Assembly: GCA_900542145.1 (NCBI GenBank)
Contig: UQMF01000004.1
Location: 62,001 to 126,000, forward strand
Source: an uncultured Oscillospiraceae bacterium
GTDB lineage: Bacteria; Bacillota; Clostridia; Oscillospirales; Ruminococcaceae
Length of the DNA: 64,000 nucleotides
Reading direction: 5' to 3'
Shown: in pieces, positions 31,112-39,753 of the stretch
Layout: every line of letters starts with the position of its first letter
Numbering within the stretch: the stretch's first letter is position 1
Notes under the pieces: model-generated
The model's input: the letters and a program-made list of their open reading frames with translations, nothing else
What the model was told of the DNA's origin: nothing
Database searches by the model: none
Translations under genes and position numbers: made by a program

Positions 31112-32537
31112 ATTCCTCGGCGGAACCCTTGCCGGTCTTGCGGCTGATGAACAGCTTCACCGCGCGAACCGCGGATTTGAAGTTGATTGCGACGATCAGC
31201 AGGAATACCACGGAGTTGATGACATTCAGAACAAGCCCCTCCTCCATGAGCATTACGCAGGCGGACATCACGCCGAGCAGCCCGAGGTTAAGGAACATCA
31301 TCGGGAAGTTCACAGACATGTAGAGATATTTCCGGGTGTCGATCACGCGGTAGATGTACACGAGAACGTAGCTTATGAAGGTAGCAAGCGCCGCGCCCAG
31401 TACTCCCATGGGGGAGTGCAGCAGTATCAGATTCAGCAGAACGTTGCTGGACGCGCCGATGATACTGGAGATGAGGGAGTGCATTGTTTTCTGGCTCGCT
31501 TCGTATATTGAACTGAGAAAGTTGTTGAAACTCTGGAATACCACCGCCGCCACCAGGAACGGAACGTAGATATACGCGCCAGCGAACTCCTCGCTGCCGA
31601 AGAACGGCATGATCAGCGGGCGGAGTATCAGCAGGATACCCGAGGCGGCGATGAACATGACGGTTTCAATCATGCTGAATACGTTGGAGTAGAACTGGCT
31701 GATCTTCCGGGAATTCCGCTCGGTGATCGCGGACATATGCCACGCCTGGGAGAATATCCCGACGACGATCGCGGCGAGGTTCGGGAACTTGAAAGCGAAG
31801 GAATAGACGCCGTTTGCGGCGCTGCCAAAGAATGCGGTAACCATGAAGGTATCCGAAACGTTGATTATCCACCACATGATCGTGGTCGGCATGAGCGGAA
31901 TGCTGTAGCGTATCATGGATTTCGCCAGTACCTGGTCGTTTCCGAGGGGGCGGTACTGCTTATACAGCTTCGCCGTCAGGGTAAGGAAGATGATGGAGCA
32001 GAAATCGCCGAGGGAAACGGACAGAACATATCCGACAACGCCGAGGTTGAAAACGCCGAGGAAAAGCAGATTCAGAAGTATTACGGTGATCGTTGTGATA
32101 ATTCCGTCGACGGCAAACAGTTTGACATGTCCCCGGGCACGGACATAGATGGCGCAGATTCCCTTTATGCTTCCGGTGGCAACGTACATGTAAATGAGCC
32201 ACCTGTATTCCGCCAGCATGTCGATGAATCCTATAAGTGGGACTGCCGCCGCGAATAAAAGCAACCCAATTATAGCAGTGTTAAGCCCTATGGAAAGCAC
32301 GTGTTTTCCGTTGTTTGACCTGTCCAGGGCAAAGCGAAGCACACCCTCGTTGATCGAGAGAGTCACCACGGATATAAGAAGCGATGAGGCATTGATGATG
32401 TTGTTGACATCACCGAAACCGTCCGCGCCCAGCATGCTGGTGTAGTATTTCAGCATGAAATACACTAGCAGTTTTGAGCCGAACTGTCCTATCGCCAGAA
32501 TTATGGTATTGCTTGCCAGCTTCTGGTATTTGTTCAT
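31110..32537 (-). CDS. Oligosaccharide flippase family protein (Wzx/MATE-like)
   Basis: The 475-residue protein has about 12-14 membrane helices and the polysaccharide export pattern, starting with LASNTIILAIGQFGSKLL. It should flip a lipid-linked oligosaccharide across the cytoplasmic membrane for a surface polymer. No glycosyltransferases adjoin it; it is the last gene after tadA, 17 bases downstream, so it depends on the rlmB operon promoter unless an unseen one exists. The ribosome binding site is weak. Confidence 0.85.
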   Translation of the reverse strand: MNKYQKLASNTIILAIGQFGSKLLVYFMLKYYTSMLGADGFGDVNNIINASSLLISVVTLSINEGVLRFALDRSNNGKHVLSIGLNTAIIGLLLFAAAVPLIGFIDMLAEYRWLIYMYVATGSIKGICAIYVRARGHVKLFAVDGIITTITVILLNLLFLGVFNLGVVGYVLSVSLGDFCSIIFLTLTAKLYKQYRPLGNDQVLAKSMIRYSIPLMPTTIMWWIINVSDTFMVTAFFGSAANGVYSFAFKFPNLAAIVVGIFSQAWHMSAITERNSRKISQFYSNVFSMIETVMFIAASGILLILRPLIMPFFGSEEFAGAYIYVPFLVAAVVFQSFNNFLSSIYEASQKTMHSLISSIIGASSNVLLNLILLHSPMGVLGAALATFISYVLVYIYRVIDTRKYLYMSVNFPMMFLNLGLLGVMSACVMLMEEGLVLNVINSVVFLLIVAINFKSAVRAVKLFISRKTGKGSAEE

Positions 32538-32554
32538 GTCATCGGTCTTTCGTC

Positions 32555-33019
32555 TTATTTATCGGGGCTTTCTCTCAGCTCCCGGAAGAATTTCGTGAGT
32601 ATGTCGCCGCATTCCTGCATGAGTATACGGCTGCGGATATATGGAATATGCGTGAAACGTTCCTCAAAGAGGTTCACGACGGAGGCGCAGGCGCCGTTCT
32701 TGTCGTCGAATGCGCCGTACACCACGCGTTTCAGTCGCGAGTTCATTATTGCGCCGGCGCACATGGGGCATGGCTCCAGCGTGACGTACAGCGTGCAGCC
32801 GGAAAGCCGCCAGCTTCCCAGCGCCTTTGCCGCCTGTTCTATCGCCAGGATCTCGGCGTGGGCGGTGGGGGACTGCATATGCTCCCGGAGGTTCCACCCT
32901 TCGCCGATAACGCTGCCGTCCGGAGCCGTGACTATCGCGCCCACCGGGATCTCTCCCAGGTCGTAGGCGCACTGAGCCAGCTCCAGCGCTTTGGTCATGT
33001 ATTCCTCGTCCAGGGTCAT
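32555..33019 (-). CDS. tadA: tRNA-adenosine deaminase TadA
   Basis: The 154-residue enzyme converts adenosine 34 to inosine in tRNA-Arg(ACG). The zinc site is visible: HAEILA (His ligand and catalytic Glu) and PCPMCAGA (two Cys ligands). The start ATG at 33019 overlaps the stop of the upstream pseudo-ATPase gene (ATGA), which sets the start and indicates coupled translation. Length is as usual for the family. Confidence 0.95.
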   Translation of the reverse strand: MTLDEEYMTKALELAQCAYDLGEIPVGAIVTAPDGSVIGEGWNLREHMQSPTAHAEILAIEQAAKALGSWRLSGCTLYVTLEPCPMCAGAIMNSRLKRVVYGAFDDKNGACASVVNLFEERFTHIPYIRSRILMQECGDILTKFFRELRESPDK

Positions 33020-36000
33020 ATGCGTCTGAACGCCATCACAAGCGTGGTGAGAATCAGCCATACTGCATTATATCCGGCGAGCCAGAAGCTGTCCAGAAGC
33101 GAGAAATTACGGAACACGGCAAAGATGAACACCAGCAGTATTCCGAGGGAAATTCCTGCAATCTCCATTATGCAGCCCATTCTGATACGCTCCCGGAGCG
33201 CCTTCGCGCCGTTTATTGCGGAGGCGAGGGAAGAGAACGTGCCGTCGCAGGATACTGCGGCGCTGCCCTTTCCGGCATACTTTGTATGCTCATCGAACTG
33301 GTCGTGAGCCTCCGCAGGGAGTATCTTAACATTTTCCGCATAGATGTCGAACAGCTCGGATACCACACCCTCGCTCAGGGCGCCGTCAACCGTCTTGATT
33401 ATAAGGCTGACACCGTTGTGGGCAAGTTTCTGCACATGCTTCTTCACCTGGGGATTTGCGGAGAGGGTCACAAAGAACAGCATGCAGACTTCGCCTGCGA
33501 CCGCGAGGTAAACTACCTCGTCGTGGTTCTTGTTGAGGGCGGATTCCTTCTTGCTGTCCGGAACCACGATCCCGTGGGACTTCATGTGGTCCCTGCTGCC
33601 CAGGAGTATTCTGCGGCTGCCTATCCAGCCGGAAACGCCCAGTCCGCTTTCATAGACGCAGTTGGACACTTTCTTCAGGAGCGCCGGCTTGTAGTTGAGC
33701 ATATTGAACAGCGGGTCGGCGAGTATGCTGTCGGAGCTTACTGCCAGACTGGCTGCGTAGATTATTGCTTCGTCGATGGTGACGTGCTGCGCACCGTTTG
33801 TTCCGTTCTTGTTGTAGTCCCAGATGTTGCGGATAGAAACGGAGCCGGAGGGGAACAGCGTCTTTGCTTCAGCGAGCACAGAGTTCACTGCGCTGAAATC
33901 CTCCACTGCGCTGTAGCCGAGAATGGCTGCGCGGCGCTGACCGGTCTTTCTGGAGGCGCTGAGCATGGGGAGCATTACAATGAGCGCTCCGGTGAAGGAG
34001 GCACCCACGCAGAGTATCGCGGAGAAAACCGTCGCCGCAAAGGACCACTGGTTGGTGGCACTGCCGGTATTTATCGCGCCTGCGCTGAAATAGCCCACAG
34101 CGCCGCCGGCGATGGACAGCCCGAGTACTATCGGGGTGAGTATTCTGGAAATGCGGTCGGAAATATCCTCGCAGTAGGTAGATATGATGAAATCGCACAG
34201 CATTTCGGTCTTGCGCATTGAAGCAACCACCGGGAACCCTCTTACAGCGCCCCGGGCGAGCTGCTCTGCGTCCTCGCCGTCGGTGCATTCCACGAAGAAC
34301 TTCTCGCTGTCCCCGGTGACGAAGCGGAAGTTGTTCTTTGCCGCCCGTACAGTACACAGCTTGGATACGGTGTTGAAGCACAGCGCCAGCATGGACACTA
34401 TGAGGTACACGAAGGACTGCTTCATCAGCGTGTAGTTAGGATTTGCGAGGTAGAATATCATACTGCCGAGGGCGCCGAGATGTGCAAAGGCGCACAGTGT
34501 GTCGCCGTCTGGCTTTTTCTTCATCAGTCGTGAAAATCCGTTGGTGATAACGCTGGAGCATGCTCCGAAGCTCAGTATCCCGATGGTGAGGTTGGTGTAT
34601 AGGAACACCTCCACGTCATTGGCGAGCGACGACAGTATCGGAATCCCGTCGATACGGAATGTGAAGAAGATATCGGCAATGAACGCCGCAACAGTCAGCA
34701 GGGCAAGTATCACCAGTCTTCCGGTGAGTCCCTTTCCGGCGCGGTTCAGACGTTCGGTGATGACGTTCTCGTCGTCGAGGTCGATTACTTCGTCCTCTTC
34801 TTCGTCGTCCTCCTCGTCGGAATCCGGCTCCTCTTCGTCGTCGATGTCCTCCAGCATGAAGTTGGAGATACGGCGCTTCTTGCGCGCGGCGAGGGCTTCC
34901 GCCTCCTGCACTGCGGCAACGGGGTCGGTCTTGGGGAGAATGCTGGTGTCGATCACCTTGTCGTAATCCAGGTTAAGTCCCTTGGGCGGAAGTGCCTTCG
35001 GGTCGGATATATCGCTGAGGGTCACGGTGCGCTCTTCGGCTATGTTCTTCTCGCGCTGCTCCTTCAGCTTCTGGTTAAGGGAGGCTATCAGCGCGTCCTC
35101 GGAGCGGCGCTCCTTTTCAGATATATCGGATTTCTTCTGCGCGCCCGGTGTGAAAAGCACATCGTCCGCACTATGGGATTTCTTGCGCGATGTTACGGGG
35201 GCGTATTCCTTGACGTGCTCGGATTCCCCGTTGGACATCTTCTTGAGGTCGTTTCCGGATACCGCGAGGGTGTCGCCTATTTCCTGGGGAGCGGCGGCGT
35301 TCTTCAGCTCGTCCACCGCCTTCTCCCGGGATTCCATCGGGTTGAGGGAATCCACGAGATCGTCCGGTTCCTCGGCTGCGCGGTCGGCGGCGAGAAGGGC
35401 GCGGTTGATCTCCTCAATACGCTTCATCTTGCGGAGCTTCTGCGTTTCGGTGGGAACAAGGTCGCTCTTGGTGTGGAATATGATATCATCGTCCGCGCCG
35501 GATACCGCCGGCTTGACGAACGGCTGAACGTGCTCACTCTTCGGCTGGACTACCTCCGGCTCCTTGTCGGCAAACAGCTTTGCAGCCTCGCCCGGAGAGG
35601 AGAGCTCCGCGGTGAATCCGGAGTGCGCTGGCTCCTCCGGCTCAGGCTCCGGAGTGAACTGCATGCTCTTTTCCTCTGCGGCGCGCTCGGCTTCAATGCG
35701 CTTCTGCTCCTGTTTCTTGGCTTCCAGACGGAGCTTTTCAAGGCGGCGCTCTTCGGCAAGACGCTCTTTCTCAACGCGCTCCTGGCGGCGCTTTTCCTCG
35801 GCTTCCGTCTTTTTGCGTAGCTGCTCTGATTTGCGCTCAGCGGCGCGGCGGATATTTTCTGCGCGTTCCCGTGCGGCGGCTTCCTCGGAATCATCGGAGA
35901 AGCTCTCTCCGGTGCGGCGCTCAGCAGCACGGCGGATATTTTCCGCACGCTCCCGGGCAGCGGATTCCTCCGCGCGTTCCTGCTCGCGGATCTCGCTGTC

Positions 36001-36159
36001 GGACATACGGGTCTTTACTCCGGAGGTGCGCATGAGGTCGTCAAGCTCGTTGCCCCCGATTATTTCAGTGACGCTCTCGACGGGCTTCTGCTCGCTGTGT
36101 CCGCCGCGCTTTCTGTCTACTTCTGCAAGAATATCGTCAATGCTGTACTTATCAGACAT
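33016..36159 (-). CDS. Degenerate P1B-type ATPase-like membrane protein with long charged N-terminal region
   Basis: The 1047-residue protein has a hydrophilic head (1-470): a duplicated AARERAENIRRAAER coiled coil (about 67-110), a Glu/Arg/Lys-rich helix (110-165), and an acidic stretch (438-464). From about 480 it follows the P1B ATPase topology: two membrane pairs (480-600), a loop (603-670), a third pair (673-735), a large cytoplasmic part (740-985) and a last pair (993-1043). The GLGVSGWIGSRRILLGSRDH segment (about 840-859) and a VVYLAVAGE stretch mirror ATPase N- and P-domains. The DKTGT, CPC, TGDN and GDGxNDxP motifs are absent. It is presumably not a pump; a structural or regulatory role is inferred. 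rlmB lies 29 bases upstream and tadA overlaps. Confidence 0.78.
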   Translation of the reverse strand: MSDKYSIDDILAEVDRKRGGHSEQKPVESVTEIIGGNELDDLMRTSGVKTRMSDSEIREQERAEESAARERAENIRRAAERRTGESFSDDSEEAAARERAENIRRAAERKSEQLRKKTEAEEKRRQERVEKERLAEERRLEKLRLEAKKQEQKRIEAERAAEEKSMQFTPEPEPEEPAHSGFTAELSSPGEAAKLFADKEPEVVQPKSEHVQPFVKPAVSGADDDIIFHTKSDLVPTETQKLRKMKRIEEINRALLAADRAAEEPDDLVDSLNPMESREKAVDELKNAAAPQEIGDTLAVSGNDLKKMSNGESEHVKEYAPVTSRKKSHSADDVLFTPGAQKKSDISEKERRSEDALIASLNQKLKEQREKNIAEERTVTLSDISDPKALPPKGLNLDYDKVIDTSILPKTDPVAAVQEAEALAARKKRRISNFMLEDIDDEEEPDSDEEDDEEEDEVIDLDDENVITERLNRAGKGLTGRLVILALLTVAAFIADIFFTFRIDGIPILSSLANDVEVFLYTNLTIGILSFGACSSVITNGFSRLMKKKPDGDTLCAFAHLGALGSMIFYLANPNYTLMKQSFVYLIVSMLALCFNTVSKLCTVRAAKNNFRFVTGDSEKFFVECTDGEDAEQLARGAVRGFPVVASMRKTEMLCDFIISTYCEDISDRISRILTPIVLGLSIAGGAVGYFSAGAINTGSATNQWSFAATVFSAILCVGASFTGALIVMLPMLSASRKTGQRRAAILGYSAVEDFSAVNSVLAEAKTLFPSGSVSIRNIWDYNKNGTNGAQHVTIDEAIIYAASLAVSSDSILADPLFNMLNYKPALLKKVSNCVYESGLGVSGWIGSRRILLGSRDHMKSHGIVVPDSKKESALNKNHDEVVYLAVAGEVCMLFFVTLSANPQVKKHVQKLAHNGVSLIIKTVDGALSEGVVSELFDIYAENVKILPAEAHDQFDEHTKYAGKGSAAVSCDGTFSSLASAINGAKALRERIRMGCIMEIAGISLGILLVFIFAVFRNFSLLDSFWLAGYNAVWLILTTLVMAFRRI

Positions 36160-36188
36160 CAATATCTCTCCTACTTGAACTTCCAGGG

Positions 36189-36920
36189 TCAGCCCCGGTG
36201 CTTTACTACCTCATACATGAGTATTCCGGCTGAAACCGACGCATTCAGCGAATTTACCTTTCCGAACATCGGCAGGGAAAGGGTCATGTCGCAGTTCTCA
36301 CGAACCAGCCTGCCGAGTCCGAATCCCTCGCTGCCGATAACCAGCGCCACCGCGCCGGAGAGGTCAGCCTTGTCAAAGGGAGTTCCGTCGGCCTCCATGC
36401 CGTATACCCACACGCCGTGTTCTTTCAGGCGCTTGATGGTGTCCACCAGATTCGGCACTCTGGCAACTTTGAGCCATGCCGCCGCGCCGGCGGAGGTCTT
36501 GAATACCGTTGCGTTGAGGGAAGCGCTGCGGCGCTTCGGGATTATCAGCCCGTCCGCTCCGGCTGCTTCCGCAGTTCGGATTATTGCGCCCAGGTTGTGC
36601 GGATCCTCGATCTCGTCCGCGATAATGATGAACGGGGGCTTGCCCTTTTCCTCCGCTGCGGCGAGGATATCCTCCACCGTGGAGTAGGACGCGGACGCGA
36701 GTTCCGCCGCGGTTCCGCCGTGCTTGGGAGTTCCGCACATGGCGGTCATCTTCTCATCGCTGACTTCCTTGACCACTGCGCCGGATTTCTTTGCCAGCGC
36801 CAAGATCTTCCCGAGGGAAGCGCCCTTCTGCACATAAACTGTGTCGATCTCCCTGCCGGAGGTCAGGGTTTCGGTGACGGCATTTTTGCCGTATATGATA
36901 CTTGTTTCCTGTTTTTCCAT
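36189..36920 (-). CDS. rlmB: 23S rRNA (guanosine-2'-O)-methyltransferase RlmB-type (SpoU family)
   Basis: The 243-residue enzyme has a short substrate-binding domain (about 1-80) and a SpoU knot domain with the three motifs: DPHNLGAIIRTAEAAGADG, then LVIGSEGFGLG, then SLNASVSAGILMYE. It transfers a methyl group from S-adenosylmethionine to a ribose in RNA, most likely G2251 of 23S rRNA. It is the first gene of the operon with the pseudo-ATPase, tadA and the flippase. Start 36920 follows AGGAAA. Confidence 0.88.
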   Translation of the reverse strand: MEKQETSIIYGKNAVTETLTSGREIDTVYVQKGASLGKILALAKKSGAVVKEVSDEKMTAMCGTPKHGGTAAELASASYSTVEDILAAAEEKGKPPFIIIADEIEDPHNLGAIIRTAEAAGADGLIIPKRRSASLNATVFKTSAGAAAWLKVARVPNLVDTIKRLKEHGVWVYGMEADGTPFDKADLSGAVALVIGSEGFGLGRLVRENCDMTLSLPMFGKVNSLNASVSAGILMYEVVKHRG

Positions 36921-36979
36921 AGTGTTTCCTTTATATATTATAGTATAGATCTTGATTTGCGCATTAATATACAATTTAC

Positions 36980-37008
36980 ATTATAGCATAAATACACTCT
37001 TAATGCAA
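36980..37008 (-). promoter_or_regulatory. Promoter of the rlmB operon
   Basis: On the minus strand TTGCAT, a 17-base spacer and TATAAT lie about 60 bases before rlmB. A second TATAAT nearer the gene (TATACTATAAT) lacks a good -35 box. Confidence 0.65.
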
Positions 37009-37056
37009 GCGCAAATCCCGGGGTTTAGGTGAAAATTTGGTTACATTTGAATCGGA

Positions 37057-37090
37057 ATAAAAAAGCGCCCGGCGGTTTCGCCGAACGCTT
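37057..37090 (-). terminator. Terminator of the zapA-U32-rhomboid operon
   Basis: On the minus strand an AAGCG..CGGCG stem with an AAAC loop is followed by TTTTTTATT, eight bases after the rhomboid stop codon. Confidence 0.85.
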
Positions 37091-37097
37091 GCTGCTT

Positions 37098-37685
37098 TCA
37101 GTACTGACTGCTGAATTTAGTCCTGTAGTAGTATATTCCCCAGAAAAGCCCGAAAAGACCTCCGGTGATGTGACCGAACTGCGACACGCTATCCGGAGTG
37201 AACGCGCTCACGATTTCGCGTCCGAGGTATATTGCCGCCACCAGAATCAGCGAAAGCGGGATCTCCCCCTTGCGCATGTTGGTGAAAGCGCTGAGAATTA
37301 TCATCATGAACACGATTCCGCTGGCGCCGATTATCCCGGAATCAAACAGCAGGCAGTTGAGTATTCCGGAGGCGATACCGGTTATCAGTATCATGAACGC
37401 CAGGTTTCCGCTGCCGTATTTTTCTTCCACCACAGGACCCACGAGCAGCATTAGAAGCATGTTGCTTGCGTAGTGGCTCCAGCCGGAATGCCCGAAGAAA
37501 TATGTAACGCAGCGGACATATGTCATGGGATTCAGCCAGGACGGGTGTCCGTAGCATACCATTATGTTCGCGTTGAACCAGCCCTGGGTGAGCATATCCA
37601 CCAGGACGAACACCAGGCAGACCGCCGCGTAGGTCAATACTACGGGGCAGTTGTAGGTGAGCTTGAATTTCCTTTTAGTCGCCAT
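37098..37685 (-). CDS. Rhomboid family intramembrane serine protease
   Basis: The 195-residue protein has six membrane segments. The catalytic Ser lies in GASGIVFMMI and the partner His in FGHITGG; the upstream GHSGWSHYASNM matches the rhomboid HxxxN oxyanion motif. It cleaves single-pass membrane proteins within the bilayer. It is the last gene of an operon with zapA and the U32 peptidase, 19 bases behind the latter, and has an AAGGAGA site. Confidence 0.92.
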   Translation of the reverse strand: MATKRKFKLTYNCPVVLTYAAVCLVFVLVDMLTQGWFNANIMVCYGHPSWLNPMTYVRCVTYFFGHSGWSHYASNMLLMLLVGPVVEEKYGSGNLAFMILITGIASGILNCLLFDSGIIGASGIVFMMIILSAFTNMRKGEIPLSLILVAAIYLGREIVSAFTPDSVSQFGHITGGLFGLFWGIYYYRTKFSSQY

Positions 37686-37704
37686 ATCTTCTCCTTTTCC
37701 GGAA

Positions 37705-39753
37705 TCACTCCGCGCCGCGGAAGTACAGTCCCCGGGTCAGCGAGCCGGAGGGCTTCCTGTTGGAAAGGTACATGTCCAGGACGGGTTTGATTTCCTGTTC
37801 GGTGGTGAATTTCAGCACCGCAAAATCGAAAGGCTCCAGCGCGTTCATGCGGTCGCTCATTATCAGCATGTCGGGATTCAGTATCTCCACGCTGTTCCCT
37901 CCGCACAGCACCGGGAGCGGATTTCCGCGGCGGTCGCAGATGTGCTCGCCGCAGGGAGTTCCGCTGTCGTCGAAAGGGTGAACTCTGCCGCAGGGCGCAC
38001 CGCCGCTTACCGGACAGCGCCGCATTATCATCAGCGGAAGCCTGCCGTATGCTATGATACCCCGGGGCAGGGGAGAGCGTATTTCCGCAAGCTGCGCCGC
38101 GGTCCCCTCGAATGAAAGGGTGATGTCCTGGAATCCCAGGCGGCCGCAGACTTCGGCAGAGTAGCTGTTGATGATATTCATGCGGTGCCCGCCGTGAATG
38201 AGGAATCCCTCCTCCGACAGAATCTGCGCGTGCCCCAGTGTGTGCGCCATCGCCTTTTCAAATCCCATCGCACGGAGTTCACGCAGCCGCTTCCTGAGCT
38301 GCGGCTCGCAGTCCTGAAGGACGAACGGGGGGATTATGACTATGCGTTCCTTGCCGGAAATATTTCCGTCCAGCAGGCGTATCGGCGCGTAGATGAGTTC
38401 AAACGGAAGCTCCATCGCCTGCCGCAGCTGGTCTGCGGAATACACCTCGCAGCGCCACTGGAATCCGCTCTTTTCGTGAGCTGGACTGCCCGGCGGCGAA
38501 AGGGGGAACGTCCGGTATTCCGGAGTGTTGCGGCGGAGAACCGCTTCGTCAAGGTGCTCGGTCAGACTGCGCCGCAGCGCGTTCAGCGCAGACGCCGGGA
38601 GATTCAGACCCTCGTCCACCTCGGCGGTGACTTCGCCGGGGCGGAATTGCGTTCCGCCCAGCTTTGACATGCGCTCGCACACGCTTTCCGGAGTGAGCGG
38701 CGCGTTCTTTGCCGGCTGTGGGACTTCGCCCTGCACTGCCGCCGCGCAGCCCTCCGCAGTCCCGGACGCGAACGCCGGCTTGCCGGAGTGCAGCTCCACA
38801 TGGATATCCGCCCGTATCCGGGGGTATTCCGCCTTGTAGAGCGCCTTGATTCCGTTCAGCGCCTTTGCGGAGTTCTCCACGTCCTCGCGGCTGCGGATCC
38901 CCTGCATGTCGCGCATGCTGCCATTGTAGTAGCCGTCTGTGAGTCCGCCCCGGGAGAAAATCCCGGCAAGGCGGTCGTAGTCGTAATCCTCCCCGTCAAG
39001 GGACTTCCGGCAGGCATCCACGGCGCATGCGATGTATTCCGGGCGCTTCATTCTGCCCTCTATTTTCATGGAGGCTATCCCCATGCCGTCAAGTTCCCCG
39101 AGGTGCTTTACCAGGGAGCTGTCTTTCAGCGAGATGACGTTGTGCCGGTCGCCGCAGGTGAAATCCAGTCGGCAGGGCTGGGCGCACAGTCCGCGGCTGC
39201 CGCTTCTGCCGCCGAAAACGCTGCTCATGTAGCACTGACCGCTGATACACACGCACAGCGCACCGTGCACGAATACTTCCAGCTCTATGCCGGCGCTCTC
39301 TGCTATCTCGCGTATCTGCTCCCGGGAAAGTTCACGGCCGATAACGGCGCGGGTGAATCCCAGCTGCTGAGCGGCTTTCACGCCGGAAATGCTGTTCAGC
39401 GTCATCTGCGTGGAGGCGTGCCGGGGAAGCTCCGGACATACCCGGCGGACTATGTCGGCGGCGCCCAGATCCTGGATTATCAGTCCGTCCACGCCGCATG
39501 CCGCCGCGCTTTTCACGCATTCCGTGAACCTTTCGATCTCGCTGTCGTATATCAGCGTATTAAGCGCCGCGTAGACCTTTACGCCCCGGCGGTGGCACTC
39601 GTCGCAGGCGGTTTTAAGGTCCTCAACAGAAAAATTTTCGGCATTTTTTCGTGCCGAAAAATCAGACATTCCAAGATAGACTGCGTCGGCGCCGGAGTTC
39701 AGCGCCGCATGCAGATCGTCAATCCCCCCCAGGGGTGCAAGAATTTCACTCAT
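37705..39753 (-). CDS. Peptidase U32 family protein with DUF3656 region
   Basis: The 682-residue protein has a U32 TIM barrel (about 1-290; NSGADAVYLGMSDFSARKNA, then HGALCVCISGQCYMSS with clustered Cys) and a C-terminal half of the DUF3656 type. Several U32 members, such as RlhA and TrhP, hydroxylate RNA bases with an iron-sulfur cluster rather than cut proteins; the Cys set around residues 168-190 fits that. The exact substrate is not determined. Its ATG overlaps the zapA stop (ATGA). Confidence 0.88.
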   Translation of the reverse strand: MSEILAPLGGIDDLHAALNSGADAVYLGMSDFSARKNAENFSVEDLKTACDECHRRGVKVYAALNTLIYDSEIERFTECVKSAAACGVDGLIIQDLGAADIVRRVCPELPRHASTQMTLNSISGVKAAQQLGFTRAVIGRELSREQIREIAESAGIELEVFVHGALCVCISGQCYMSSVFGGRSGSRGLCAQPCRLDFTCGDRHNVISLKDSSLVKHLGELDGMGIASMKIEGRMKRPEYIACAVDACRKSLDGEDYDYDRLAGIFSRGGLTDGYYNGSMRDMQGIRSREDVENSAKALNGIKALYKAEYPRIRADIHVELHSGKPAFASGTAEGCAAAVQGEVPQPAKNAPLTPESVCERMSKLGGTQFRPGEVTAEVDEGLNLPASALNALRRSLTEHLDEAVLRRNTPEYRTFPLSPPGSPAHEKSGFQWRCEVYSADQLRQAMELPFELIYAPIRLLDGNISGKERIVIIPPFVLQDCEPQLRKRLRELRAMGFEKAMAHTLGHAQILSEEGFLIHGGHRMNIINSYSAEVCGRLGFQDITLSFEGTAAQLAEIRSPLPRGIIAYGRLPLMIMRRCPVSGGAPCGRVHPFDDSGTPCGEHICDRRGNPLPVLCGGNSVEILNPDMLIMSDRMNALEPFDFAVLKFTTEQEIKPVLDMYLSNRKPSGSLTRGLYFRGAE

